NCBI RefSeq assembly: GCF_027912515.1
Contig: NZ_CP115464.1
Span: 3,573,501 to 3,637,500 of the forward strand
DNA length: 64,000 nt
Reading direction: 5' to 3'
Source of the DNA: Brevundimonas sp. NIBR10
Lineage (GTDB): Bacteria; Pseudomonadota; Alphaproteobacteria; Caulobacterales; Caulobacteraceae
Part shown: positions 44,171 through 52,315 of the stretch, one piece after another
Numbering within the stretch: position 1 is the stretch's first letter
Layout: every line of letters starts with the position of its first letter
Made by a program: the position numbers and the translations under genes
The notes under the pieces: generated by a model
What the model was told of the DNA's origin: nothing
Seen by the model: the letters and a program-made list of their open reading frames with translations, nothing else
Databases searched by the model: none

Positions 44171-46582
44171 TCAGTGGCTGCCCGCCCCCATCCGACCGTT
44201 GTCGGCCAGGCGGATGACCACATCATCGATCTGCACCCCGCCGCGGTCGATGACCAGGTTCTGGTAGTTGCGCTGACCCTCGGACGTTTCGGCCTCGACG
44301 CCGGCGACCTCGGTCGTGAACTCGCGGCGCAGGTAGGTGGCCAGTTCGCCGGCGGTGACCATGGTGTCGCCGTCACCGTCCGCCTCGCCCGACAGGCCGG
44401 CGCGCAGGAAGTGGGCCAGATAGCCGCCCGCCTCGAACTTGTCGGCGACGGCGCTGGTCAGGTCTTCCTCGGAACTGAACAGGCCCATGACGCCGGGCCG
44501 GTCCACGACGTTTCTGGCAAACCCGCCTGAGAAACAGCTGTCCAGGACCAGCAATGACAGCCGCGTCCGCAGGGTGCCGAACAGCCGCGCCATCTCGCGG
44601 TCCGAGATCTCGCCGTCGCTGAGCACGATACCCTCGGAACGGCCGTCGGGCTCGATGGCGCTGACCTGTGAGACCTCGCCGTCGGTCTGGGAGCCGTGGC
44701 CGGAGAAGAAGAACATGAACATGTCGTCCGGTCCGGCCTGCTGGGCCACACGGCGGAAGGCGCTCTCGACGCTTGCCACCGTGGCCTGGGCATTGGTCAG
44801 GGTGACGCTGGCAGGGTTGAGCACGCCCTCGCGCCGCAGGGTCTCGGCCAGCTTAAGGGCATCGTCGTCGGTATAGGGCAGGTCCGACTGCACATCGCCG
44901 TATTCTGACACCCCGACCATGATGGCATAGACGCGCGGCCCGCCGGGCACCGAGGCCTGGCGCGGCGAACCCTGGCTGGGCATGACGCTGAACCGGTACG
45001 ACCCGGTCTCGCCGGCTTCGTAAGACGTGACGGCGACGGTGTATTCGCCGTCCTCGGCCAGGGCCGTGTCGAGGCGGCTGTTGGTGCCGTCGTCGCCGTC
45101 GTCGTTCTCGATCTGATTGCCCGAAGGGGTGGTCAGCATGATGTAGGCGTCGAAGGCCGAAGAGGTCAGCTCGGCCGCCACCCGCTGACCCCGCCGACCC
45201 TGGAAGGTGAAGGTGTCCACGTATTCGCCGCTGTCGAGCGTGTCGTCGCCGGCCTGGAGCGCCCCACCGACCGTGTCGCCGATGCGTAGCGATCCGCCAT
45301 CACCCGGTCCCTGGCCACGCGGAGCATTGGGCATCGGTTGTGGACGATAGGACGAGCCGTCGCCGACCGACAGCTGATAACGACCGCTCTCTCCGGCCTC
45401 ATAGCTGGTCGCCGCGATCTCATAGGTTCCGTCGGCGGGCAGGGTCACGATCAGACGGCTTTCGCGGCTGTCCTGCGCATCCGCATCGTCGTCGTTGAAG
45501 GCCGAGAAGCCGCCAGGGCCGTTGATCTGCAGATAGGGATCGAACTCGCCCGACGACAGCCGCAGGTCCAGCTCCTGGCCACGCCGTCCGCGAAGGGTGA
45601 AGGTGTTGACGTATTCGCCGCTGGACAGGGTGCGAGCCCCCTGGCCCAGCCGGCCGTCGCGGGTTTCCCCGACCCGGATCGGCGCACCGGAGGAGCCTGG
45701 TTGCGATCTGTCAGGCTGTGGGCCCCGACCGTAGCGGCCATTGCTGCCGCGCTCCTCGGCATAGACCTGACCGCCCTCTTCCAGCGTCAGGCTGTAGGAG
45801 CCGGTTTCGCCGGCCTCGAAGGTGGTGGCCGAGACCTGGACCTCTCCGTCCGCGGCGGCGGTGAAGGTGATGGCGCTGTCGGTGGAACCCCGGCTGCCGG
45901 GATCGTCGTCGTTGTCCTCGCTCAGCCCGCCCGGCCCCCGCGCCACCAGATAGGCGTCGAAGTCCCCGGACTGGAGGGTCAAGGTATAGGTCTGGCCCCG
46001 ACGGGCGCGGAACCGCCAGCCGTCGGCATACTCGCCCGTGCTGAGCCGCGAGTCGCTGCGTTCCAGCGCCTCGCGCACCGTCGCACCGGGCTGCAGGACG
46101 TTGTTCTGGCCCCGCCGCGCGCTGGCCCCGATCCGGTCGGCGATGCTGCCGCCCACGCCGACACCCGGACCTCGCCCGCCGCCGAACCCTCCACCCCCTT
46201 GGAAATCGAGGGTGTATCGCCCGCTCTCGCCCGGCTCGTAGCTGGTCGCCATGACCCGGTAGGTTCCGTCGGCGGGAAGCCGCAAGTCCAGCGCCGCCGA
46301 GGTATCGCCGTCCTGGCCGTCGTCGTTCTCGTCCGAGAAATCGCCCGGACCGTTGATCAGCAGATAGGGGTCGAAATCGCCCGAGGACATCGACAGCGAC
46401 ACCCGGTCCCCGGCCCGGCCCTGAAAGGTCCAGGTGTCGACGAACTCGCCCGAATCCAGCTGCTCGTCACCCTGACGCAGGTCGCCATAGGCCGGCGCGC
46501 CGGGCTGCAACCGTTGCTGGGCATGGGCGGTGCCGCCGACGAGCGCGAGTGCGACCGTGGCCATAAGCAGTGATTTCGACAT
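44171..46582 (-). CDS. Secreted caspase-like protease with four PPC-like repeats
   Basis: An 803-residue protein with a signal peptide (AHAQ cleavage). Four tandem beta domains follow (about 23-130, 145-270, 285-405, 425-530). Each has a GEF/GEY-type strand, a GDFDPYL-type core, an Asp-rich NDDG turn and a closing YEAGESGRYxL motif, like bacterial pre-peptidase C-terminal domains. The C14 caspase domain (about 545-790) has catalytic His629 (FFSGHGSQ) and Cys683 (LDSCFSGGF). An Asp-rich DGDGD loop near 735 may bind calcium. Secreted orthocaspases with this many PPC repeats are not a well-studied group; the substrate is unknown. Confidence 0.88.
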   Translation of the reverse strand: MSKSLLMATVALALVGGTAHAQQRLQPGAPAYGDLRQGDEQLDSGEFVDTWTFQGRAGDRVSLSMSSGDFDPYLLINGPGDFSDENDDGQDGDTSAALDLRLPADGTYRVMATSYEPGESGRYTLDFQGGGGFGGGRGPGVGVGGSIADRIGASARRGQNNVLQPGATVREALERSDSRLSTGEYADGWRFRARRGQTYTLTLQSGDFDAYLVARGPGGLSEDNDDDPGSRGSTDSAITFTAAADGEVQVSATTFEAGETGSYSLTLEEGGQVYAEERGSNGRYGRGPQPDRSQPGSSGAPIRVGETRDGRLGQGARTLSSGEYVNTFTLRGRRGQELDLRLSSGEFDPYLQINGPGGFSAFNDDDADAQDSRESRLIVTLPADGTYEIAATSYEAGESGRYQLSVGDGSSYRPQPMPNAPRGQGPGDGGSLRIGDTVGGALQAGDDTLDSGEYVDTFTFQGRRGQRVAAELTSSAFDAYIMLTTPSGNQIENDDGDDGTNSRLDTALAEDGEYTVAVTSYEAGETGSYRFSVMPSQGSPRQASVPGGPRVYAIMVGVSEYGDVQSDLPYTDDDALKLAETLRREGVLNPASVTLTNAQATVASVESAFRRVAQQAGPDDMFMFFFSGHGSQTDGEVSQVSAIEPDGRSEGIVLSDGEISDREMARLFGTLRTRLSLLVLDSCFSGGFARNVVDRPGVMGLFSSEEDLTSAVADKFEAGGYLAHFLRAGLSGEADGDGDTMVTAGELATYLRREFTTEVAGVEAETSEGQRNYQNLVIDRGGVQIDDVVIRLADNGRMGAGSH

Positions 46583-46800
46583 GAGACTCCCCCGAGTAAC
46601 GCCGTGCAGTGATGACGCCGTTGGGCCAACTTGTCATCAGCGTCGATGAACGGGACCTGACATCTTCGCCGAACGCCGCGCGACAAACGCCGCTGTCACC
46701 ACCATTCGGCCTTGATATGGGCGCAGATGGCCGCCCCTTCACGAGACATCGCGACCGCGCGTATCTCGCCTTCGCGCCCAAAGCGCCCTACGAGACAATC

Positions 46801-49002
46801 ATGCCCTTCCCCGCCAGTCATCCCGCGCTCGACCGCGCCCTTTCCGATCGCGGCTATGCCGAGCCGACCCCCGTCCAGGCCGCCGTGCTGGATGCCGCCC
46901 CGAACGACGACGGATCCGGTCGTGACCTGCTGGTCTCGGCCCAGACCGGTTCCGGCAAGACGGTCGCCTTCGGCCTGGCCCTGGCCACGACCCTGTTGGG
47001 CGACGCCGAAAAGTTCACCGACTTCGGAAATCCGGTCGCCCTGGTCATCGCCCCGACCCGCGAACTGGCCCAGCAGGTCTCGTCCGAACTGCAATGGCTC
47101 TATGCCCAGACCGGCGCCCGGATCGTGTCCTGCGTCGGCGGCATGGACCCCAAGACCGAGCGGCGGGCGCTGGAACGCGGGGCCCACATCGTCGTCGGCA
47201 CGCCGGGGCGTCTGCGTGACCATCTGGAACGCGGTGCGCTCGACCTGTCGGAAGCCAAGGCCGTCGTCCTCGACGAGGCTGACGAGATGCTGGACATGGG
47301 TTTCCAGGAAGACCTGACCTTCATCCTGGACGCCGCGCCGCCCGAGCGCCGGACCCTGCTGTTCTCCGCCACCCTGGCCCGCGACATCGTCCAGCTGGCC
47401 AAGACCTATCAGCGCGATGCCCTGCGGATCGACACGGTCGCCGGAAACAAGTCCCACGCCGACATCGAGTACAAGGCCATCCGCATCGCGCCGAACGAGA
47501 TAGAGCTCGGGGTCGTCAATGTGCTGCGCTATTTCGAGGCCCCCGGTGCCCTGGTGTTCGCCAACACCCGTGAGCGGGTCAAGCATCTGACCTCGTCCTT
47601 GCGTGAACGCGGCTTCTCGGTCGTGGGCCTGTCGGGTGAATTGACCCAGAGTGCGCGGTCCGAGGCCTTGCAGGCCCTGCGTGACGGCCATGCGCGGGTC
47701 TGCGTCGCCACCGACGTCGCGGCACGGGGTCTGGACCTGCCCGATCTGGGGCTGGTGATCCATGCCGAGATTCCGGTCAACAAGGCTGGCCTGCTGCACC
47801 GTTCGGGTCGGACGGGGCGGGCCGGCAAGAAGGGCGTCTCGGTCCTGCTGGTCAGCTATACGCGCCGCCGCAAGGTCGAGTTGATGCTGCAATCGGCCTC
47901 GATCGTCGCCGAGTGGTCGGGGCCGCCGAGCGCCGAGATGATCCTGGAGAAGGACCGCGAGCGGCTGCTCGCCGATCCCGCTCTGACCGCGCCTGTCGAT
48001 GACGCCGAGGCTCTGGAACTGGGCAGGCTGCTGCTGGAGCGGACCACGCCCGAGCAGGTCGCTGCCTCGCTGATCCGGCTGTATCGCCAGAAGTTGCCCG
48101 CCCCGGAAGACGTCTATGACGACGAGCGGATGAAGCGGGCCCAGGTCAGCGGCGTCAACGATCGTGGCCAGCGCGACGGGCCCCTGACGGACTTCGCCCG
48201 GGGCGGCGAGATGGTCTGGTTCCGGGTCAATATCGGCCGCGACAAGAACGCCGATCCGAAATGGCTTCTGCCGACGATCTGCCGCATCGGTCACGTGACC
48301 AAGGGCGACATCGGCTCGATCAAGATCTTTGACCGCGAGACCAAGTTCGAGATCACCAAGGCCGCCGAGGCCAAGTTCCGCGCCGCCGTCGCGGCCTCGA
48401 CCGAAGACGGCGTCACCGTCGCCAACGCCGTGGCGCCGGGCCCGAAGGAAAAGCCCGCCAGCCGATGGGACAAGACCCCGGTCGGCGACGCCGGCGACCG
48501 CCCGGCCCGCAAGCCGTGGGCCGACAAGGGCGAGAAGAAGCCCTGGGTGAAGCGCGAAGACGGCGCTCCAACGGGTGAGAAGAAGCCTTGGGTCAAGCGT
48601 GAGGACGGCGCTCCAACGGGCGACAAGAAGCCGTGGGTCAAGCGTGAGGACAGCGCTCCAACGGGTGAGAAGAAGCCTTGGGTCAAGCGTGAGGACAGCG
48701 CTCCAACGGGCGACAAGAAGCCGTGGGTCAAGCGGGACAAGCCGGAAGCGGCCGAGCGGACCCCCTGGGCCGGCAAGGTCGATACGGGGGCTCCGGCCAA
48801 GAAGCCATGGGTCAAGAAGGACGCAGCCGCCTCGCCGAAGGCCGCCTGGGCACCGGCGTCGGATGCTCATCCCGCGCCCGGTGGTGAGCCGGCCTGGAAG
48901 GGCAAGCCGAAGGGTGGAGATAGGCCCTGGGGGGCGAAGGACGCACGGGGCAAGCCGACGGGCAAGCCTGCCGGAGCCAAGCCGTTCAAGGGCAAGAAGT
49001 AG
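46801..49002 (+). CDS. DEAD-box RNA helicase with repetitive C-terminal tail
   Basis: A 733-residue RNA helicase. Core motifs appear in order: YAEPTPVQ (Q motif), AQTGSGKT (Walker A), PTRELAQQ, TPGRL, DEAD in VLDEADEML, SAT, and the C-terminal ARGLDLP and HRSGRTGRAG. A DbpA-like RNA-binding domain lies at ~470-580. The last ~150 residues are a Lys/Trp/Pro-rich tail with 15-residue repeats (KKPWVKREDG type), likely a basic RNA-contact region. The ATG at 46801 gives the natural start; an open frame continues upstream to 46609 but is not protein-like. Confidence 0.94.
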   Translation: MPFPASHPALDRALSDRGYAEPTPVQAAVLDAAPNDDGSGRDLLVSAQTGSGKTVAFGLALATTLLGDAEKFTDFGNPVALVIAPTRELAQQVSSELQWLYAQTGARIVSCVGGMDPKTERRALERGAHIVVGTPGRLRDHLERGALDLSEAKAVVLDEADEMLDMGFQEDLTFILDAAPPERRTLLFSATLARDIVQLAKTYQRDALRIDTVAGNKSHADIEYKAIRIAPNEIELGVVNVLRYFEAPGALVFANTRERVKHLTSSLRERGFSVVGLSGELTQSARSEALQALRDGHARVCVATDVAARGLDLPDLGLVIHAEIPVNKAGLLHRSGRTGRAGKKGVSVLLVSYTRRRKVELMLQSASIVAEWSGPPSAEMILEKDRERLLADPALTAPVDDAEALELGRLLLERTTPEQVAASLIRLYRQKLPAPEDVYDDERMKRAQVSGVNDRGQRDGPLTDFARGGEMVWFRVNIGRDKNADPKWLLPTICRIGHVTKGDIGSIKIFDRETKFEITKAAEAKFRAAVAASTEDGVTVANAVAPGPKEKPASRWDKTPVGDAGDRPARKPWADKGEKKPWVKREDGAPTGEKKPWVKREDGAPTGDKKPWVKREDSAPTGEKKPWVKREDSAPTGDKKPWVKRDKPEAAERTPWAGKVDTGAPAKKPWVKKDAAASPKAAWAPASDAHPAPGGEPAWKGKPKGGDRPWGAKDARGKPTGKPAGAKPFKGKK
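48532..48738 (+). repeat. 45-bp coding tandem repeat in the helicase tail
   Basis: The CCxTGGGTxAAGCG core recurs at 48541, 48586, 48631, 48676 and 48721, exactly 45 bases apart, encoding about four and a half copies of a 15-residue KKPWVKRED unit. Two alternating variants (GEKK/GDKK and ED-G/ED-S) show stepwise duplication. Confidence 0.92.
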
Positions 49003-49039
49003 CCGGACGCCGGCTCGCCGGAACCGCTTGGTCGGAAGA

Positions 49040-49071
49040 CGCGTCGCTGCTCAGGCAGCGGCGCGTTTTTG
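49040..49071 (+). terminator. Rho-independent terminator of the helicase gene
   Basis: CGCGTCGCTGC and GCAGCGGCGCG pair around TCAG, followed by TTTTTG. It lies 38 bases past the helicase stop. Confidence 0.85.
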
Positions 49072-49135
49072 TTGTCTGGTGGGAGGGCGGAAGTATGCGG
49101 CGGGGGCCGTGATGGGCGGCATGTGCCGACCCGGG

Positions 49136-49188
49136 ATGGTACCGCCTCTCAGGCTTGAACTGAGGACCTCCGGTTCCACAAACCGGCG
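49136..49188. other. attL: 3' fragment of tRNA-His
   Basis: These 53 bases equal 59355-59407. The copy contains the T-arm, anticodon loop and acceptor 3' strand but lacks the 5' half of the tRNA, so it is not functional as a gene. Confidence 0.9.
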
Positions 49189-49350
49189 TCCCTGCCTTTT
49201 CACCTCGAACCTGAGATTTCAGGCGGTGCAGCAAACGCCGTCTTGAGCCGTATTGCGCTGTTCATGCGGTTCATGTCGTTTCATAGTGTTGCGACGATCT
49301 GTGCCCCCAATGTGCCCCCGCCACTTTCATCCTGTGCCCCAAGGTGAACC

Positions 49351-50694
49351 ATGTCCGTCGCGAAACCCGCGCTCACTCATAAGGAAGCCGTCGCCGAAAA
49401 GGTGAAGGCCAAAGCGAGCCCATCCGATCGCCGTGAGGCATGGGACGACAAGGTGAAGGGCCTGTGTCTCCGGACCAGCGCGAACGGCACACAGACCTGG
49501 GTCTATCGCTACCGGTTCAAAGGCCGCCAGCCGCGGTTCACCATCGGCCGGGGCGACATAGGCGTGCAGGAAGCTCGCCGCCGCGCTCGTGATGTGCAGG
49601 TGCGTATCGACAAGGGCGAGGACCCGGCTGGCGAACGGCGTCGCACCCGCGCCGACGACGCTGCTCCCCTGCGGACCTTCAACGACCTGGCAGACCTCTA
49701 CGAACGGCAATGCGCGTCAGGCGACTGGCGCCCTATGAACAAGACGAAGCGCCAGCGTACGCTCGACGACGAGAAGGCGATCCTGTTGCGGCATGTCCGG
49801 CCGACACTGGGCAAGCTGGGCTATGCCGAGATCACGCGACAGGACGTGAAGGCCTGCCTTCGCAAGATGACCAAGAAGGGCATCACAGCCCAGACCAACA
49901 GGGCCCATGCGGTCACCCGCCAGGTGTTCGCGTTCGCCATCGCTGAGGATCTGGTCGCGGTGAACCCGGCTACCGGATTCCCGCTGCTGGCCGAGGAAAA
50001 GCCGCGCGTGCGCATCTACCGCGACGACGAGCTTGCCGCCCTGTGGGCCGTGCTGTCCGATCCGTCAGAGGTGGTGGATGCGACAGGCGATCCGGTACGG
50101 GTCGGCGAGGCTGTCAGGATCGCGATCAAGCTGGCCATGATGTTGGGCCAGCGGCGCAATGAGATCGCGGGCATGGCTGTGGCCGAACTCGATCTGTCCG
50201 CCAAGACCTGGCTGATCCCAGGTGAGCGCATGAAGGGCGGCCGGGCTCACATGGTGGCCTTGCCCGACGATGCCCTGCCCCTGATCCGTCGCGCTCTTGA
50301 GATTGCCAACACCGACGTGACGGTGCCGGCTGTCTATGTGTTTCCCACCCGGCTGCACGAGGATCGCGCCATCCTCCCGAACAGCCTGACGCGCGCTCTC
50401 CGGAAGTTCACCGAGGCGCTCAAGATCGAAGGCGCCACCTTCCACGACATCCGGCGAACGGTCAGCACCAACCTGACCTCCGAGCGCATCGGGGTCACGC
50501 CATTCATTCGATCGAAGGTTCTAGGCCATCAGGACGCCGGGGGCGGCGCTGTCGTCTCGTCGACCGTCTACGACTCCAACACCTATCTCGCCGAGAAGCG
50601 TCGCGCTTTGACGGCCTGGGCGAACCTGCTTCTGGAGATCGTCGGCGAACGCGCAAGGCCCGGCAATGTCACAGAGCTTCGGGCGGTCTCGTGA
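49351..50694 (+). CDS. Tyrosine recombinase (integrase)
   Basis: A 447-residue phage-type integrase. An N-terminal arm-binding domain is in the DUF4102 style (WDDKVKGLCLRTSANGTQTWVYRYR). A SAM-like core-binding domain follows at about 110-200. Catalytic residues appear in order: Arg in LGQRRNEI, HDIRR (His-x-x-Arg), the second His in VLGHQDAG, and the Tyr nucleophile in SSTVYDSNTY. It lies 163 bases inside attL and reads inward. The target is the tRNA-His 3' end, as shown by the flanking repeat. Its stop overlaps the next gene as GTGA. Confidence 0.95.
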   Translation: MSVAKPALTHKEAVAEKVKAKASPSDRREAWDDKVKGLCLRTSANGTQTWVYRYRFKGRQPRFTIGRGDIGVQEARRRARDVQVRIDKGEDPAGERRRTRADDAAPLRTFNDLADLYERQCASGDWRPMNKTKRQRTLDDEKAILLRHVRPTLGKLGYAEITRQDVKACLRKMTKKGITAQTNRAHAVTRQVFAFAIAEDLVAVNPATGFPLLAEEKPRVRIYRDDELAALWAVLSDPSEVVDATGDPVRVGEAVRIAIKLAMMLGQRRNEIAGMAVAELDLSAKTWLIPGERMKGGRAHMVALPDDALPLIRRALEIANTDVTVPAVYVFPTRLHEDRAILPNSLTRALRKFTEALKIEGATFHDIRRTVSTNLTSERIGVTPFIRSKVLGHQDAGGGAVVSSTVYDSNTYLAEKRRALTAWANLLLEIVGERARPGNVTELRAVS

Positions 50695-51323
50695 CCACCG
50701 GACTGCCCCTGTGGGCTGACACGCCAATCGTCGCCTCTTGGCGCCGGTCGTCGTCCGGCGGCATTTCGTTGGTGACGCCTTTCGATCTGGCCGCCGCCCG
50801 CGCCGAACAGCTCGATCGAGCCAGAGAGCTCGGGCGCGCTCTGGGGATAAAGCGAGTGACCAACGCGCACGCAGCGCGGATCGCGGCCATGCTTAGCGTC
50901 CATGTGCCGGGCCTCCGGATCGAGACACCAGCAACTCCAACAGGATCCGCGGTCGCCGTTGATCCGCCCTCTTGGACGCCATCAGCCGGCGGTCGGCCCC
51001 GTGTATGGAATGACGAAGGTCTCGGCTCTTTGAATTGGGCTATCACCAGAGTGCATGACCGTCTGTGCACGACAGCCGCAGCCCGGTCGTTGCCGCCCCC
51101 GACCAGAAAGGCAGCGATCGTCGCGTACCGCGATGCTTGGGAGTCTCAGTTCCGCGCCGGCCTACTCGGCATGAAGCCATGCAGCGTTGAACGGATCGAA
51201 AACCTGATCGCGACAGCGAGACGGCGTGGCCTCTGGCACGTTCCGCCCCCGGCGGATGGCATAACCTCGGACAGTGACACCGGCTCGGCATGGGACGATC
51301 CCATTCCTCCCGCCGCCTCTTAA
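50691..51323 (+). CDS. Hypothetical protein coupled to the integrase
   Basis: A 210-residue product that starts with GTG overlapping the integrase stop by four bases. The sequence is Ala/Arg-rich with a helical segment (DLAAARAEQLDRARELGRALG) and a later WxxRAGLLGMKPCSVERIENLI region. It is Ser/Pro-rich at the end. No helix-turn-helix or enzyme motif is clear. It could be an excisionase-like or DNA-binding accessory factor by position only. Confidence 0.6.
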   Translation: MTTGLPLWADTPIVASWRRSSSGGISLVTPFDLAAARAEQLDRARELGRALGIKRVTNAHAARIAAMLSVHVPGLRIETPATPTGSAVAVDPPSWTPSAGGRPRVWNDEGLGSLNWAITRVHDRLCTTAAARSLPPPTRKAAIVAYRDAWESQFRAGLLGMKPCSVERIENLIATARRRGLWHVPPPADGITSDSDTGSAWDDPIPPAAS

Positions 51324-51415
51324 AAAAGACCAGTCACGAAAACCGTACGGGCTTTTTCCGTGACGAGCCGGTGTGCAGCGTGAACGGCGCTGAACAATCA
51401 TCACCGGGTTTCAAC

Positions 51416-52180
51416 ATGACGCAGACGTATCGCCGGCCTCGAGAGGTCGAACAGCTTACCAGCCTGTCCCGCGTGACGCTTTGGCGGATGTCGAAGCGCG
51501 GCGAGTTTCCCCAGCGCGTGCAGCTGTCACCTGGCCGGGTAGGCGTCTCGACGCTCGCGCTCTTGATCGCGGGCCTGCTGGCCGAAGGTCGCATACCGGA
51601 GAGTCTCGCCTGTCTCAGGGTCCTCGAACTCGTCGTAACCGCCACCGACGGCCAGGCGGCCGAGCGCCATGACCGGATTGGTTCGGGCCATGTCCTCGAC
51701 TGTCGAAGTGAAGCGCTCCCCAAGGCTGCGGGTGCGAGGCCCGGCATACGTCGGATCAGCGGGCTGGGCAGCGGGACCGCCAGAGCGGCGCACAGGCCGG
51801 GCTCCAGGGAAGCGGCTCAGCGGCCCGCTAAAGCCGTCGTTGGTCTCCAGCCACAGGGAGCCGTCCTGCCTCGTCGACACCTGCGCGGGGCCCCGGTTCG
51901 TCTCATAGAAGGCGACGGCCGGCTGACCCGAAAGGCGGGCCATGATCTCGTTGCGCGACTCCAGTCCAGCCAGCTGGTCGGGAAACTCCAGCCGCATCGC
52001 GTCGAGCCGCGCCTCATAGTCCCGATCAGACAGGCCGCCGAAGCCGTCAGCGTTGGCCTGGCCGGTCATCATGATCGATGGCGGCACGGGACGGCCAAGC
52101 AGCGCTTCGACCTGGCGGTGACGATCCCACAGCGCCCCTTGGGTGCGCGCCTCTTGGGCAGCCATCCGGGCCTCCGGTGA
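51416..52180 (+). pseudogene. AlpA-family regulator, truncated
   Basis: The first ~41 codons read as an AlpA/MerR-like DNA-binding protein (MTQTYRRPREVEQLTSLSRVT, LWRMSKRGEFPQRVQLSPGRVG), matching the usual opening of phage AlpA regulators. After codon ~43, where a W-x-x-x-E-x-W ending is expected, the frame runs antisense through the minus-strand gene to 52180 and loses family resemblance. The native end was probably lost in a deletion that joined this gene to the virion cluster. Confidence 0.65.
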
Positions 52181-52315
52181 CGGGCCCTGCGCACGACGCT
52201 CCACCTGGTCCCAGAAAGGACGCGGGGCCTCGATCGGGCGGGTCTGTACCGGCGCGGCCTGGGGCCGTGCGATGTCACCGGCAGCGAATGGGCCGCCTGT
52301 CTGCTGCATCGCCAT
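51527..52315 (-). CDS. Phage virion-associated hypothetical protein
   Basis: A 262-residue protein, with ATG 52315 sharing its A with the stop of the 868-residue gene upstream (TGATG). Its first half is Pro/Gln/Arg-rich with helical stretches. The second half has ETNDGFSGPLSRFPG, FTSTVEDMARTNPVMALGRLA and GYDEFEDPETGETLRY, and it ends in a basic tail (RERRDAYPAR). The ordering after internal virion genes suggests a structural or ejection protein. Its last codons overlap the truncated AlpA frame, so its own C-terminus may also be altered. Confidence 0.7.
   Translation of the reverse strand: MAMQQTGGPFAAGDIARPQAAPVQTRPIEAPRPFWDQVERRAQGPSPEARMAAQEARTQGALWDRHRQVEALLGRPVPPSIMMTGQANADGFGGLSDRDYEARLDAMRLEFPDQLAGLESRNEIMARLSGQPAVAFYETNRGPAQVSTRQDGSLWLETNDGFSGPLSRFPGARPVRRSGGPAAQPADPTYAGPRTRSLGERFTSTVEDMARTNPVMALGRLAVGGGYDEFEDPETGETLRYATFGQQARDQERERRDAYPAR

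Noticed and set aside
49137..49188. tRNA-His-like sequence
   Set aside because: It lacks the 5' acceptor, D-arm and half of the anticodon stem. It is the duplicated attachment core, not a second tRNA gene.
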